Positions 1 to 8,721 of a stretch of 64,000 bases of DNA are shown one piece after another (positions within the stretch are counted from its first letter, which is position 1; every line of letters starts with the position of its first letter). The position numbers were made by a program, and so were the translations under genes. The DNA is from an uncultured Ruminiclostridium sp. (GTDB lineage: Bacteria; Bacillota; Clostridia; Oscillospirales; Ruminococcaceae). The stretch lies in assembly GCA_934454635.1 (NCBI GenBank), contig CAKSFR010000001.1:62001-126000 (forward strand), in the 5' to 3' direction. The notes below the pieces were generated by a model. That model searched no databases, had not been told where the DNA came from, and worked only from the letters and a program-made list of their open reading frames with translations.

Positions 1-179
1 TTGTTTCGGTTTACGATCGATATTGCAAGCAGAAAGCCGATAAGGAGAAAAGCCAAATAAAGCGGTATGTACATAAATGAAAGAAAAATCATCGGCAGTA
101 CAAGCAGTAATATCTGAATAAGGATAAGCATACTGATAATAAAAAGCCTGCTTGTAAAGAATTTTGCAAGTTTATTCAT
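1..179 (-). CDS. cls: Cardiolipin synthase, N-terminal fragment (cut by window edge)
   Basis: The minus strand opens at an ATG preceded by an AGGAGGT ribosome binding site and encodes about 59 residues before the window ends. The visible part is a short basic N-terminus followed by two hydrophobic membrane segments ending in an INRN-like turn, which resembles the PLDc_N membrane anchor of bacterial cardiolipin synthases. These enzymes join two phosphatidylglycerols at the membrane. No catalytic HKD motif is inside the window, so the assignment rests on the anchor alone. Other proteins with a PLDc_N anchor are possible. Confidence 0.55.
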   Translation of the reverse strand, partial: MNKLAKFFTSRLFIISMLILIQILLLVLPMIFLSFMYIPLYLAFLLIGFLLAISIVNRN

Positions 180-311
180 GGCTGACCTCCTTTAATACAA
201 TATATTATACATTATACGACATAAACGGCAAAATATCAAGTGCAGCCCCAAAATATTATTGTTCATATTTTTAAAAAACATGAACATCATCTCTAATATA
301 TAAAATAATGA

Positions 312-340
312 TTGACAATTTTAAAGTAAGAGGCTATAAT
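312..340 (+). promoter_or_regulatory. Sigma-A-type promoter for the GH25 gene
   Basis: TTGACA (312-317) and TATAAT (335-340) are separated by exactly 17 bp, a full consensus match, about 50 bp upstream of the GH25 start codon. It lies between the divergent cls and GH25 genes. Confidence 0.85.
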
Positions 341-392
341 AAGAAAAATAACAGCAGAAATGACATTTTCTGCGGGACTTTGGGAGGCTTTT

Positions 393-1688
393 ATGAGCGA
401 TGAAAAAGATACGCAGAAATTGCAGGCGGCAGACGATCCCGCGGAAACGCTTCCGTCGCTCAGTGATGTGCTGACAGAAGCGGAAACGGCTGTCGAAAAC
501 GGCGAAGATGCAAACGAGATTATAGAAACTTCCGAAGAATATAACGAGCTTTCAGATGCTGAGGACAAAGAACCTGAGAGCGTTCCTACGGAGCCGATTG
601 TTTATGAAGACGCTCCGCAGGATAATCAGCTTTTTTTACATATAAACGAGCCTGCTGTCGCTGAAGTTTCGGATAAGCAGCGCAATTCAAACGCACTTCA
701 GATCGCGGGAGTTGTGATATCATCGCTCACGCTTTGCGCTGCGGCTGCCGGGCTTTTTGTCGCGCTGAATCGCGTAAGCGCCGTTGAAAGCGAACTTGAA
801 CAAAGAAATGAACATATTGAAAGCCTTAAAGCCGAGAAAATCGCTCTTGAAGCAGACTATGTCGAGGCTATGAACATTATTGACGAGCCGCCGGAACCCG
901 AAAAGACCGAAGGAATAGAAGCCGAAGACGGCAAATTGCTGATATATGAAGGCTCAGTCGGCTACGCGTGGGTCCCGATACTTTCCGGAGTGGAGCAAAA
1001 TACATATAAGAAAAGCAATTTCAGCGTAGATGAACGAGGCAGAATGAAATACACCGATGAAAACGGGCAGGATTCTTCGTATTTCGGAATTGATGTTTCG
1101 TCTTATCAGGGTGATATCGATTGGCAGCCCGTGCGGGAAGACGGTGTTGAGTTTGCGTTTATCCGCGCAGGATATCGTGGATACGGCGAGGAGGGAAAGC
1201 TATGCGCTGATGAAAAGTTCGCGGCAAATTACGACGGCGCGCATTCTGCCGGAATTGACACGGGAGTGTATTTCTTTTCGCAGGCGATAACCCCTGAGGA
1301 GGCGGTTGAAGAGGCGAATTTTGTGCTTGAAATCCTGGACGGCAGACCTCTTGAATATCCTGTTGTGTTCGACTGGGAAAACGTTTCTGTTTCAAGCGAT
1401 GAAGAAGCGCCGCGCACTGAAGATGTGATGCCGCAAACGCTTACGTTAAGTGCAATTGCGTTTTGTGAAACTATTGAGGACGCAGGCTACAAGTCGATGA
1501 TATACACGAACAAGAAGCAGGCTGTACTTAAATATGACCTGCGGCAGCTGAAAAAATATCCGATATGGTTCGCTTATTATGACACGACGCTGAATTATTG
1601 CTATGATTTTGATGTGTGGCAGTATGGAACTGCATTTGTTGACGGGATCGAAGGCGAAGTTGACGTAAATATCGCAATGATAGATTGA
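393..1688 (+). CDS. Membrane-anchored GH25 family lysozyme (muramidase)
   Basis: The 431-aa protein is predicted to cleave the N-acetylmuramic acid-N-acetylglucosamine bond of peptidoglycan outside the membrane. Residues 1 to about 98 are very acidic and lack a signal peptide; a hydrophobic segment follows at about 100-126, then a short coiled coil, a linker, and a GH25 domain from about 229 to the end. The domain begins GIDVSSYQG with the conserved Asp, and the DWEN motif near 327-330 holds the usual catalytic acids. I place the start at 393 because GGGAGG stands 6 bp before that ATG. The topology is type II, with a long acidic cytoplasmic tail. The promoter just upstream suggests single-gene transcription. 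Confidence 0.85.
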   Translation: MSDEKDTQKLQAADDPAETLPSLSDVLTEAETAVENGEDANEIIETSEEYNELSDAEDKEPESVPTEPIVYEDAPQDNQLFLHINEPAVAEVSDKQRNSNALQIAGVVISSLTLCAAAAGLFVALNRVSAVESELEQRNEHIESLKAEKIALEADYVEAMNIIDEPPEPEKTEGIEAEDGKLLIYEGSVGYAWVPILSGVEQNTYKKSNFSVDERGRMKYTDENGQDSSYFGIDVSSYQGDIDWQPVREDGVEFAFIRAGYRGYGEEGKLCADEKFAANYDGAHSAGIDTGVYFFSQAITPEEAVEEANFVLEILDGRPLEYPVVFDWENVSVSSDEEAPRTEDVMPQTLTLSAIAFCETIEDAGYKSMIYTNKKQAVLKYDLRQLKKYPIWFAYYDTTLNYCYDFDVWQYGTAFVDGIEGEVDVNIAMID

Positions 1689-2501
1689 TTACAGCTTTTT
1701 GTACACTGCGGCGCAGAAATGAATCTGAACCGAAAGCTCGTTAAGGCGATTCAGTTTAGCTCTGTCTTGGGCAGAGGTTTTGTAATAGTACGGCGTCATT
1801 GAAAACAAGGATAAAATATCCTCGTTTGTGCATATTTTCGCAGTTTTATGAACAACATCGCTTTTTACAAGTTCAAAACCGTTCATTTTCATGTCTGAAA
1901 CAGTATTTTTATACGGCTTTTCATAGACAGCCTGTTTCAGCTCCCACAAATGTTCTTCCATGGGAAACGCCGTGATGAAATAACCGCCTTTTTTCAGTAG
2001 GCGAAGATATTCTTCGGGTGCGGACGGCGCAAACAAAGAGAGAATGATATCGCAGCTTTCATTGGGCAGAGGAACGTCAAAAACCGTAGCGACGGCAAGA
2101 TGAATAGCTTTATTTCTTGAAGCGCCTGCGGAAATTGCCTCCCTTGAAACGTCGATGCCGAAAAAATCGGTTTCGATTCCGCTTTTTTTCAGCGATTCAT
2201 AAAGTCCGGCTGTGTACCAGCATTCGCCGCAGCCGCAGTCGAGAATGGTATTTCCGCTTTCGGAAACCGAAATAAGCTGATTTTCCAGAACATTCAGCAG
2301 CGGACGGTAATAGCCTTTTTCAAGAAACGTCCTGCGTGCCCGTATCATCAGCTTGTCGTCACCGTGTCCTGCTTTGTTTGAACGCAGCAGGTTTACAAAA
2401 CCTTTTTTGGAGCGGTCGAAGCAGTGATTATTTGAGCAGAAGTAACTGTTTTCTTTAAGTTCAAGCGGCTCGCGGCACACCGGACAGATAAAATTGTTCA
2501 T
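1689..2501 (-). CDS. rlmA: 23S rRNA (guanine-N1)-methyltransferase RlmA-like
   Basis: The 270-aa protein starts with a zinc-binding module (CPVC...C-H) at residues 4-24 followed by the KKGFVNLL motif and a Rossmann SAM-binding motif ILDCGCGECWYT. This domain order is typical of the RlmA family, which methylates G745 or G748 of 23S rRNA and in some members affects macrolide or tylosin sensitivity. I chose the ATG at 2501, where GAGGTTTTT precedes it, rather than upstream in-frame codons. It converges with the GH25 gene with no gap. Which guanine is methylated cannot be told from sequence reading alone. Confidence 0.82.
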   Translation of the reverse strand: MNNFICPVCREPLELKENSYFCSNNHCFDRSKKGFVNLLRSNKAGHGDDKLMIRARRTFLEKGYYRPLLNVLENQLISVSESGNTILDCGCGECWYTAGLYESLKKSGIETDFFGIDVSREAISAGASRNKAIHLAVATVFDVPLPNESCDIILSLFAPSAPEEYLRLLKKGGYFITAFPMEEHLWELKQAVYEKPYKNTVSDMKMNGFELVKSDVVHKTAKICTNEDILSLFSMTPYYYKTSAQDRAKLNRLNELSVQIHFCAAVYKKL

Positions 2502-2589
2502 AAAAACCTCGATGCGTGAATTTATTGCTTTTTGCAATATATTATAATGTATTTTGCGGTCAGTGTCAATAAAAATGAGGAGAATAAAA

Positions 2590-3240
2590 ATGCACGGTAT
2601 TATTTTTGATTTGGACGGGACTATTCTTAATACGCTTGACGATCTTGCTGACGCAGGAAATCACGCGCTTTCCGAAATGGGGTATCCTGTGCATGAGACT
2701 GAAAAATATCGCTATTTTGTCGGGAACGGTATTCCGAAGCTGATAGAGCGGATTATTCCTGCCGACGCGTCGCGCGAAGCATATGAAAAAGTTTACGAAA
2801 GCTTCTGCTCGTATTACAATGCGCATATGTACGACAAAACAAAGCCGTATGACGGAATGACGGAATTGCTCTCTGAGCTTCATAAAAATGGCATAAAGCT
2901 TGCGGTGGTTACAAATAAGGCGCACATTTTTGCCTGCGAAATGGTGAAAAAGTATTACGGCAGCGTTTTCGACGCAGTGTTCGGAAGCGTTGAGGGGCTT
3001 CCGAAAAAGCCCGATCCGTACTGGGTGAATAAGGCTCTTGAAGAAATTGGCTGCAAGCCCGATGACTGCATTTATGTAGGAGACAGTTCTGTGGATATGC
3101 AGACGGCGCTTAACGCCGGGATTTTTTCATGCGGCGTTCTGTGGGGCTTCAGAGAACGCGGCGAACTGTTAGAAAGCGGCGCAAAGTCGCTTGCTTCCGA
3201 CTCTTCAGAGCTTAAAAAGATAATTTTAGAACGATTTTGA
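2590..3240 (+). CDS. HAD-superfamily phosphatase, phosphoglycolate phosphatase-like
   Basis: The 216-aa protein has the HAD motif I FDLDGTILNT at residues 4-13 (nucleophile Asp and acid Asp), an alpha-helical cap, motif II with VVTNK, and motif IV GDSSVDMQTA. It most resembles phosphoglycolate phosphatase or pyrophosphatase PpaX of Firmicutes. The start is set at 2590 because GAGGAGAATAAAA lies in front and the protein then begins directly with the first strand; upstream in-frame codons add only an unlikely basic stretch. It is transcribed divergently from rlmA. The substrate is not certain. Confidence 0.8.
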   Translation: MHGIIFDLDGTILNTLDDLADAGNHALSEMGYPVHETEKYRYFVGNGIPKLIERIIPADASREAYEKVYESFCSYYNAHMYDKTKPYDGMTELLSELHKNGIKLAVVTNKAHIFACEMVKKYYGSVFDAVFGSVEGLPKKPDPYWVNKALEEIGCKPDDCIYVGDSSVDMQTALNAGIFSCGVLWGFRERGELLESGAKSLASDSSELKKIILERF

Positions 3241-3314
3241 TAATTTTTTTCGGCGTTTTGTATTTATCGCTGATTGAAATTTTGTTGATTTTTACAATAT
3301 TTCCCACATTGTAT

Positions 3315-3343
3315 TGCAAAATAATACTATTTGTGATAAAATA
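3315..3343 (+). promoter_or_regulatory. Promoter for the diguanylate cyclase gene
   Basis: TTGCAA (3315-3320), 17-bp spacer, TAAAAT (3338-3343), about 50 bp before the GTG start of the GGDEF gene. Confidence 0.6.
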
Positions 3344-3395
3344 ATAATAGCGGTTACATTATCGTTACAATATTGCAAATTAAGGAGTGAGGATA

Positions 3396-5117
3396 GTGCT
3401 GTATACGAAAAAATTCGGCATTATCATTCTGTGTCTGATTTGGGCGGTTATTGCGGCTGCCCTTGGTTTTTCAATATATGCTGCCTGCATTAGTCAAAAT
3501 CAAGCGCCGATAATCGGCGATGCAAATGTAGAGGATTATTCCACGAGCTGGCTTAATGAGTACGGCATGGCTTTCGATGTTTCGAATATAACGAATAAGA
3601 GGGCTGAGTTTGATACTGAAACTCCGCTTGAATTAACCAAAAAAATTCCCGAAATAACAGAAGATTCGGCGCTTTTTTTCCGCTCTAACAATCTGCGTGC
3701 GGAGGTTTATATCGACGGAAAGCTCGTAAAGTCAACGGACGAACTTTTTGATACCTCGAGGCTTTCGTCGTATCAGGCGTACTTTTTTGTACCGATATCG
3801 GCTGCTTATTCGGGAAAAAATATCAGCCTAAAGCTTTACAAAACGGCTTATTCTCATCAATATTGCCTTGACAATGTATATTTCGGACCGTCCTATGCTG
3901 TTTCGGAAAAGGTTCTGACAAGCACCACGCCTTGTCTTATTCTCGGAGTATGTATTTTTGTTGCCGGAATCGTTTTTTGGCTTTGCGGCGTTATTACGCG
4001 CGGACTTTTTGATCATTACCGCGGAATGATTTGCTACGGCTTTTCGTGCTTTTTCCTTTCTCTTTGGCTGATTTGCGGTTCTGTGTGGTTCTATCAGACT
4101 TTTAATAACATTATTCTTGCGGAAAAGTGCAGAAATATTTTCCTGCTTGCGGCAGTTCCTTGTATGCTTTTGTTCATTTTTGAGAACTTCAAAATCCTGC
4201 ATATGCAACTTTATCGTGTTGCCGTGCTGATGAGCGTTGCGGTTTTCTTTGTGCTGACCGTGCTTGATTTTACCGGCGCTATGTCGTTTGGAGCAAGTGC
4301 TTTTGTGCAGCATATTTACCTTTTATTTGCGGGAATAATGATTATCATTGAGATGTCAAGTCATCTTTCAAAGGTAAACGGAAGCAAGGACGATTCAAAA
4401 GTTTACTATATCGCTGTGATTTTCTTTGTGGTATTTGGGCTTTTTGATGTTCTTAACTATTACAGAAACAACGGCGGAGATTTTTCAGCAAGCACACGCT
4501 GGGGAATTTTTGTGCTTACCGTTGCGACTGTTTGCAGTGCCTGCGGAGAAATTGCAGCCGCCCTCAGAAAAGGCATAAAAGCGGGTAAAATAGGTAAAAT
4601 GGCGTTTACGGACGCTAACACCGGTATTGGAAACGCAACTGCGTTTAAGCAAAAAATGGAAGAACTTGAACTGATGAAGTCCAGATATCAGTACATAGGC
4701 ATAGTTCAGTTTGACGTAAACAATCTCAAGATTATAAACGATACCAAGGGCCATGAAGCGGGTGACCTTCTGATTAAGACCGCTGCGCAAATTATTGACG
4801 GCTCTTTTGGCACTATTGGAAGCTGTTACCGCACCGGCGGCGATGAGTTTGTCGCAATTACAACGTATAATCACGCCCCGCTTGAATGCGAAAAGGCTAT
4901 CAATAAATTCAACGCGCTTATCGACCAGTTCAATGCTAATCCCGAAAAGCCGTTCGACCTGCGGATTGCTTTTGGTATAGCGTATTACAGAAACAGCGAC
5001 GATCAGCTTGTTACACTTAAAGAGATTCACAAAACTGCCGACGAGCGTATGTATAAAAATAAAAAGGAGCTTAAAGCGAGATATGCCAAAACTCCGGAGG
5101 AGGCAGTGATACGTTGA
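3396..5117 (+). CDS. Membrane diguanylate cyclase with extracellular sensor region
   Basis: The 573-aa protein has an N-terminal membrane span, an extracellular region of about 150 residues, then about seven hydrophobic helices and a C-terminal GGDEF domain. This resembles 7TM-DISM type receptors. The GGDEF domain keeps the signature (RTGGDEF), the DVNNLKIIND metal/nucleotide motif and ADERMY near its end, so it should be able to make cyclic di-GMP from two GTP. I prefer the GTG at 3396, 8 bp after AAGGAG, over the GTG at 3387 that overlaps that Shine-Dalgarno. It is followed without gap by a small zinc-ribbon gene. The ligand is unknown. Confidence 0.85.
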   Translation: MLYTKKFGIIILCLIWAVIAAALGFSIYAACISQNQAPIIGDANVEDYSTSWLNEYGMAFDVSNITNKRAEFDTETPLELTKKIPEITEDSALFFRSNNLRAEVYIDGKLVKSTDELFDTSRLSSYQAYFFVPISAAYSGKNISLKLYKTAYSHQYCLDNVYFGPSYAVSEKVLTSTTPCLILGVCIFVAGIVFWLCGVITRGLFDHYRGMICYGFSCFFLSLWLICGSVWFYQTFNNIILAEKCRNIFLLAAVPCMLLFIFENFKILHMQLYRVAVLMSVAVFFVLTVLDFTGAMSFGASAFVQHIYLLFAGIMIIIEMSSHLSKVNGSKDDSKVYYIAVIFFVVFGLFDVLNYYRNNGGDFSASTRWGIFVLTVATVCSACGEIAAALRKGIKAGKIGKMAFTDANTGIGNATAFKQKMEELELMKSRYQYIGIVQFDVNNLKIINDTKGHEAGDLLIKTAAQIIDGSFGTIGSCYRTGGDEFVAITTYNHAPLECEKAINKFNALIDQFNANPEKPFDLRIAFGIAYYRNSDDQLVTLKEIHKTADERMYKNKKELKARYAKTPEEAVIR

Positions 5118-5422
5118 GCTATGAGCGCGAACCTTCTTCGTACAATTCGCCTGTATGCGTATGCGAATGCTGCGGAAATATAGTCAGAATATTGCTTTAT
5201 CGAAGTGATGAGTGCTATTTTTGTCGATTTTGCGGAACTGAATATACACGAACAAAATATTCGCTTTCGGATGATGAAGCGTGGCTTTTATACTATGAAA
5301 CCAGTGAGGCGTTTGAATTTCGCGACGGTATTTATGCGGAATATGTCCGTGACAGTAAAAATTTTGATGTAAATCGTCAAAGCGAACGCGTAAAATTTAT
5401 GCCGAGAAGAATAAGAATGTAA
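5114..5422 (+). CDS. Small zinc-ribbon-like hypothetical protein
   Basis: The 102-aa protein begins at a TTG that overlaps the stop codon of the diguanylate cyclase gene, downstream of a GGAGGAGG sequence, so it is probably translationally coupled. It shows two Cys pairs (CECC at about 18-21 and CRFC at about 37-40) spaced like a zinc ribbon, then a Trp/Tyr-rich segment and a basic C-terminus. I do not recognise the family. Coupling to the cyclase suggests, but does not show, a role in the same signalling unit. Confidence 0.6.
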   Translation: MSYEREPSSYNSPVCVCECCGNIVRILLYRSDECYFCRFCGTEYTRTKYSLSDDEAWLLYYETSEAFEFRDGIYAEYVRDSKNFDVNRQSERVKFMPRRIRM

Positions 5423-5449
5423 TGCAGTGGTTTTCCGCTGCATTTTTTC
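5422..5449 (+). terminator. Rho-independent terminator
   Basis: Stem GCAGTGG / CCGCTGC with a TTTT loop, followed by a six-T run. It sits right after the zinc-ribbon gene and before the punA promoter. Confidence 0.75.
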
Positions 5450-5478
5450 TTGCTATTTAAGGAAAAATATGCTATAAT
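5450..5478 (+). promoter_or_regulatory. Promoter for the nucleoside salvage run
   Basis: TTGCTA (5450-5455), 17-bp spacer, TATAAT (5473-5478), about 50 bp ahead of the phosphorylase gene. It is the only good promoter I see before the run punA-like to tam. Confidence 0.7.
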
Positions 5479-5528
5479 AAATTAAAAAGAAATTGCTGCC
5501 GCAAGCGGCTTGAAAGGACGGTTTTATA

Positions 5529-6365
5529 ATGAATTATCAGGAGAAGTTACAAAAATGTTATGAAAGCTTCAGAAAAAAGACGGATTTTGTTCCCGATGTT
5601 GCAATTATTCTCGGGTCGGGACTTGGCGCGCTTGCCGATGAGATAGATATTGCCGCAGTCGTAGATTACAGCGAGATAGAGGGTTTTCCGACATCGACCG
5701 TTCCGGGACATAAAGGCAGATTTGTTCTTGGATACATGAACGAAGTACCTGTTGTGATCATGCAGGGACGGGTTCATTATTACGAGGGATATCCTATGCA
5801 GGACGTAGTTCTTCCGACAAGGCTCATGAAGCTTATGGGCGCAAAGGTTCTCTTTCTGACCAACGCCAGCGGCGGTGTGAACAAGGATTTCTCCGCGGGA
5901 GATTTTATGCTTATCACCGATCAGATCGCGAATTTTGTTCCCAGTCCGCTTATCGGACCGAATTATGATTCGCTTGGAACGCGCTTTCCGGATATGAGCG
6001 AAATATATGATAAGGATCTGCGCGAAATCATAATCAGAACCGCGGGAAATGAAAATATAAAGCTTCAGCAGGGTGTTTACATTCAGCTTACAGGGCCGAA
6101 TTTTGAATCGCCCGCAGAAGTAAGAATGTGCAGAACGCTGGGTGCGGACGCGGTAGGAATGAGCACCGCCTGTGAAGCTATCGCCGCAAATCACGCAGGA
6201 ATGAAGATATGCGGAATATCCTGCGTCGCCAACCTTGGCTGCGGACTTACCGAAAATCCGCTTACACACAAGGAAGTAATGGAAGCTGCCGATAAGGCTG
6301 CGCCGCTGTTCAAGCGACTGATACGCGCTTCGGTTGAAAATATTTACAAAGAAATCATCAAGTGA
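5529..6365 (+). CDS. Purine nucleoside phosphorylase (PNP/MTAP family)
   Basis: The 278-aa protein is a trimeric-type phosphorylase: ILGSGLG at about 27-33, the GHKGRF phosphate loop, GRVHYYEG, the NASGG motif and [12 protein letters not shown], all standard for PNP I (inosine-guanosine specific). It releases a free base and a ribose 1-phosphate. The next two genes are methylthioribose-1-phosphate isomerase and an MTA/SAH deaminase, so in vivo it may act on methylthioinosine rather than, or besides, inosine and guanosine. GAAAGGACGG precedes the ATG. The substrate idea is inference from context. Confidence 0.9.
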   Translation: MNYQEKLQKCYESFRKKTDFVPDVAIILGSGLGALADEIDIAAVVDYSEIEGFPTSTVPGHKGRFVLGYMNEVPVVIMQGRVHYYEGYPMQDVVLPTRLMKLMGAKVLFLTNASGGVNKDFSAGDFMLITDQIANFVPSPLIGPNYDSLGTRFPDMSEIYDKDLREIIIRTAGNENIKLQQGVYIQLTGPNFESPAEVRMCRTLGADAVGMSTACEAIAANHAGMKICGISCVANLGCGLTENPLTHKEVMEAADKAAPLFKRLIRASVENIYKEIIK

Positions 6366-6376
6366 GGATAAAAAGC

Positions 6377-7429
6377 ATGAAAGCGGAAAACGTGCGTCTT
6401 TCCGAGGACGGAAAAAGCGTTGTGATTATCGACCAGACGAGGCTTCCGAACGAGGAGGTTTTCCTGACGCTGAAATCGTCCGACGAGTTTTACAATGCGA
6501 TATATCTTTTGCAGATTCGCGGCGCTCCCGCAATCGGAATTTTTGCGGGATATGCGCTTTATGTTCTGGCCGGGCAGATAAAGGCAGACTCCGAAGAAGA
6601 TTTTTTTGTTCAGCTTGCCGCGCATAAACAAAAACTAAATTCTTCCCGTCCCACAGCGGTAAATCTTAGCCATGCGCTTGAACGTGTGGAAAATTCAGCA
6701 AAAAAAGAGGCGGGAAACGGATTTCATGCAATTCTCGGCGCAATGCTGCGTGAAAGCACTGCAATACAGAGCGAGGATATCGAAATGTGTCGCGCAATTT
6801 CGGAATACGGGCTTACTCTCGTTAAAGACGGCGACGGAATACTCACGCACTGCAATGCGGGTCCGCTTGCGACTTCATGCTATGGCACAGGGCTTGGAAC
6901 GCTTTTTCTCGGGAGAGAACGGGGTTATCAATTCCATGTTTACTCCGACGAAACGCGACCGCTGCTTCAGGGTGCGCGCCTCACTTCGTATGAACTGAAC
7001 AAGGCGGGAATAGATGTTACGCTTATTTGTGACAATATGGCAAGCATTGTCATGAAACAGGGGAAAATCAACGCCTGCTTTGTCGGCTGCGATAGGGTCG
7101 CCGCTAACGGAGATACCGCAAATAAAATCGGAACAAGCGGTGTGGCGATACTGGCAAAGCATTACGGGATACCGTTTTATGTATTCTGTCCGTCCTCAAC
7201 GATTGATTTTAATTGTAAAACGGGCGCTGATATAAAAATTGAGGAACGTCCCGCGGAAGAAATAAAGACAATGTTTTTTGAAAAGCCCTCGGCGCCTAAC
7301 GGCGTTAAGTGCTTTAATCCCGCATTCGACGTTACGGACAGCGGTCTTATAACCGCGATTGTGACCGAAAGTGGAATTGCGCGTTATCCATACACAGAAA
7401 GTCTGGCGGCGCTTTTCCACAGAAAATAA
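6377..7429 (+). CDS. mtnA: S-methyl-5-thioribose-1-phosphate isomerase
   Basis: The 350-aa protein belongs to the eIF2B-related MtnA family, which opens methylthioribose 1-phosphate to methylthioribulose 1-phosphate. Diagnostic motifs are IRGAPAIG (about 47-54), [15 protein letters not shown] with the catalytic Cys, and [16 protein letters not shown] with the catalytic Asp. I start it at the ATG at 6377 with GAGG 9 bp upstream; an in-frame GTG at 6362 overlaps the previous stop. It lies between the phosphorylase and the deaminase, which together give a route from MTA. Related ribose-1,5-bisphosphate isomerases are the main alternative, but these motifs and the neighbours favour MtnA. Confidence 0.9.
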   Translation: MKAENVRLSEDGKSVVIIDQTRLPNEEVFLTLKSSDEFYNAIYLLQIRGAPAIGIFAGYALYVLAGQIKADSEEDFFVQLAAHKQKLNSSRPTAVNLSHALERVENSAKKEAGNGFHAILGAMLRESTAIQSEDIEMCRAISEYGLTLVKDGDGILTHCNAGPLATSCYGTGLGTLFLGRERGYQFHVYSDETRPLLQGARLTSYELNKAGIDVTLICDNMASIVMKQGKINACFVGCDRVAANGDTANKIGTSGVAILAKHYGIPFYVFCPSSTIDFNCKTGADIKIEERPAEEIKTMFFEKPSAPNGVKCFNPAFDVTDSGLITAIVTESGIARYPYTESLAALFHRK

Positions 7430-7449
7430 CGTAAAAAAGGAACTATAAA

Positions 7450-8721
7450 ATGAAAATAAGATATTACAATGCAAAACTGCTGACAATGGCTGACGGAACG
7501 GATATTACCGAGGGCGAGCTTCATACCGACAACGAAAAAATAACCTTTGTCGGTTCGGCGGATAATGCTCCCAAAGATGTATTCGATCGTGAAATTGATA
7601 TATGCGGCAATATACTGATGCCCGGATTCAAAAATGCTCATACTCATTCGGCGATGACATTTCTTCGTTCATACGCAGACGATTTGCCGCTTCAGAACTG
7701 GCTTTATGATAAGGTTTTTCCCATGGAAGCAAAGCTTAACCCGGATTATGTTTACTGGCTTTCAAAGCTGGCGATAATGGAATATCTGACAAGCGGAATA
7801 ACTGCGAATTTCGATATGTACATGAAAACCGACGCGATAGCTCAGGCCAGCATTGACTGCGGCTTTCGCACGGTTTTATGCGATTCAATGAACAATTTCG
7901 GCGGCACTGTCGAACAGATGGAAAAGGACTATGACCGTTTCAGCGGTATGAGCGGACTGATTTCATATCACCTAGGATTTCACGCGGAGTACACCACGAG
8001 CATAGAACTGATGAAACAGCTTTCCGAACTTGCAAATCGCCGCAAACTGTCCGTTTTTGTGCATAACTCCGAAACCAAAAGCGAGGTTGACGGCTGCAAG
8101 GAACGTTACGGAATGACGCCGACGGAGCTGCTTGACAGTATCGGAATGTATAACTACGGCGGCGGCGGCTATCACTGCGTTTATTTCTCCGAAAAGGATT
8201 TTGAAATATTCAAGAGCAGGGGTCTTTACGCCGTGACAAATCCCGCTTCAAATCTGAAGCTTGCGAGCGGTATCGCTCCTGTATGCAGCTTCATGAAGCG
8301 CGAAATTCCCGTTGCAATCGGCACGGACGGTCCTGCAAGCAATAACTGCCTTGATATGTTCCGCGAAATGTTCCTTGTTACGGGATTGCAGAAGGTTCAG
8401 AATGAGGACGCGTCGGCGTGCGATGCGCTTGAAGTGCTGAAAATGGCTACAGTTAACGGCGCGAAAGCGATGCGCCTTGACGACTGCGACATACTTGCGG
8501 CAGGGAAGAAAGCCGACTTTATTGAAATTGATCTAAACCAGCCAAATATGCAGCCGCTTAACAACCCCGCGAAAAATATTGTGTACGCAGGCAGCAAACA
8601 GAACATTAAACGCACGGTAGTGAACGGAAAGATACTGTACGAAAACGGCAGTTTCTTTATAGGCGAAAAGCCCGAAACGATATATCGCAAGGCAAACGAA
8701 ATAATCAGTGCAATGAAATGA
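7450..8721 (+). CDS. mtaD: 5-methylthioadenosine / S-adenosylhomocysteine deaminase
   Basis: The 423-aa protein is an amidohydrolase of the TRZ/ATZ group. Metal ligands are visible as HTHSA near residue 64, later His residues in the LGFHAEY and YHCVYF segments, and the Asp in IGTDGPASNN. The family deaminates MTA and SAH (and sometimes adenosine) to the inosine analogues. In this run it would supply methylthioinosine to the phosphorylase encoded two genes upstream, followed by MtnA. The ATG at 7450 follows AAAAGGAAC. Its stop overlaps the cca start by 4 nt. Guanine or chlorohydrolase specificity is less likely given the neighbours. Confidence 0.85.
   Translation: MKIRYYNAKLLTMADGTDITEGELHTDNEKITFVGSADNAPKDVFDREIDICGNILMPGFKNAHTHSAMTFLRSYADDLPLQNWLYDKVFPMEAKLNPDYVYWLSKLAIMEYLTSGITANFDMYMKTDAIAQASIDCGFRTVLCDSMNNFGGTVEQMEKDYDRFSGMSGLISYHLGFHAEYTTSIELMKQLSELANRRKLSVFVHNSETKSEVDGCKERYGMTPTELLDSIGMYNYGGGGYHCVYFSEKDFEIFKSRGLYAVTNPASNLKLASGIAPVCSFMKREIPVAIGTDGPASNNCLDMFREMFLVTGLQKVQNEDASACDALEVLKMATVNGAKAMRLDDCDILAAGKKADFIEIDLNQPNMQPLNNPAKNIVYAGSKQNIKRTVVNGKILYENGSFFIGEKPETIYRKANEIISAMK

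Noticed and set aside
5547..6269. Long minus-strand frame opposite the nucleoside phosphorylase gene
   Set aside because: Shadow of a clearly coding gene; the product is Cys/His/Arg-rich without domain pattern and has no start signals.
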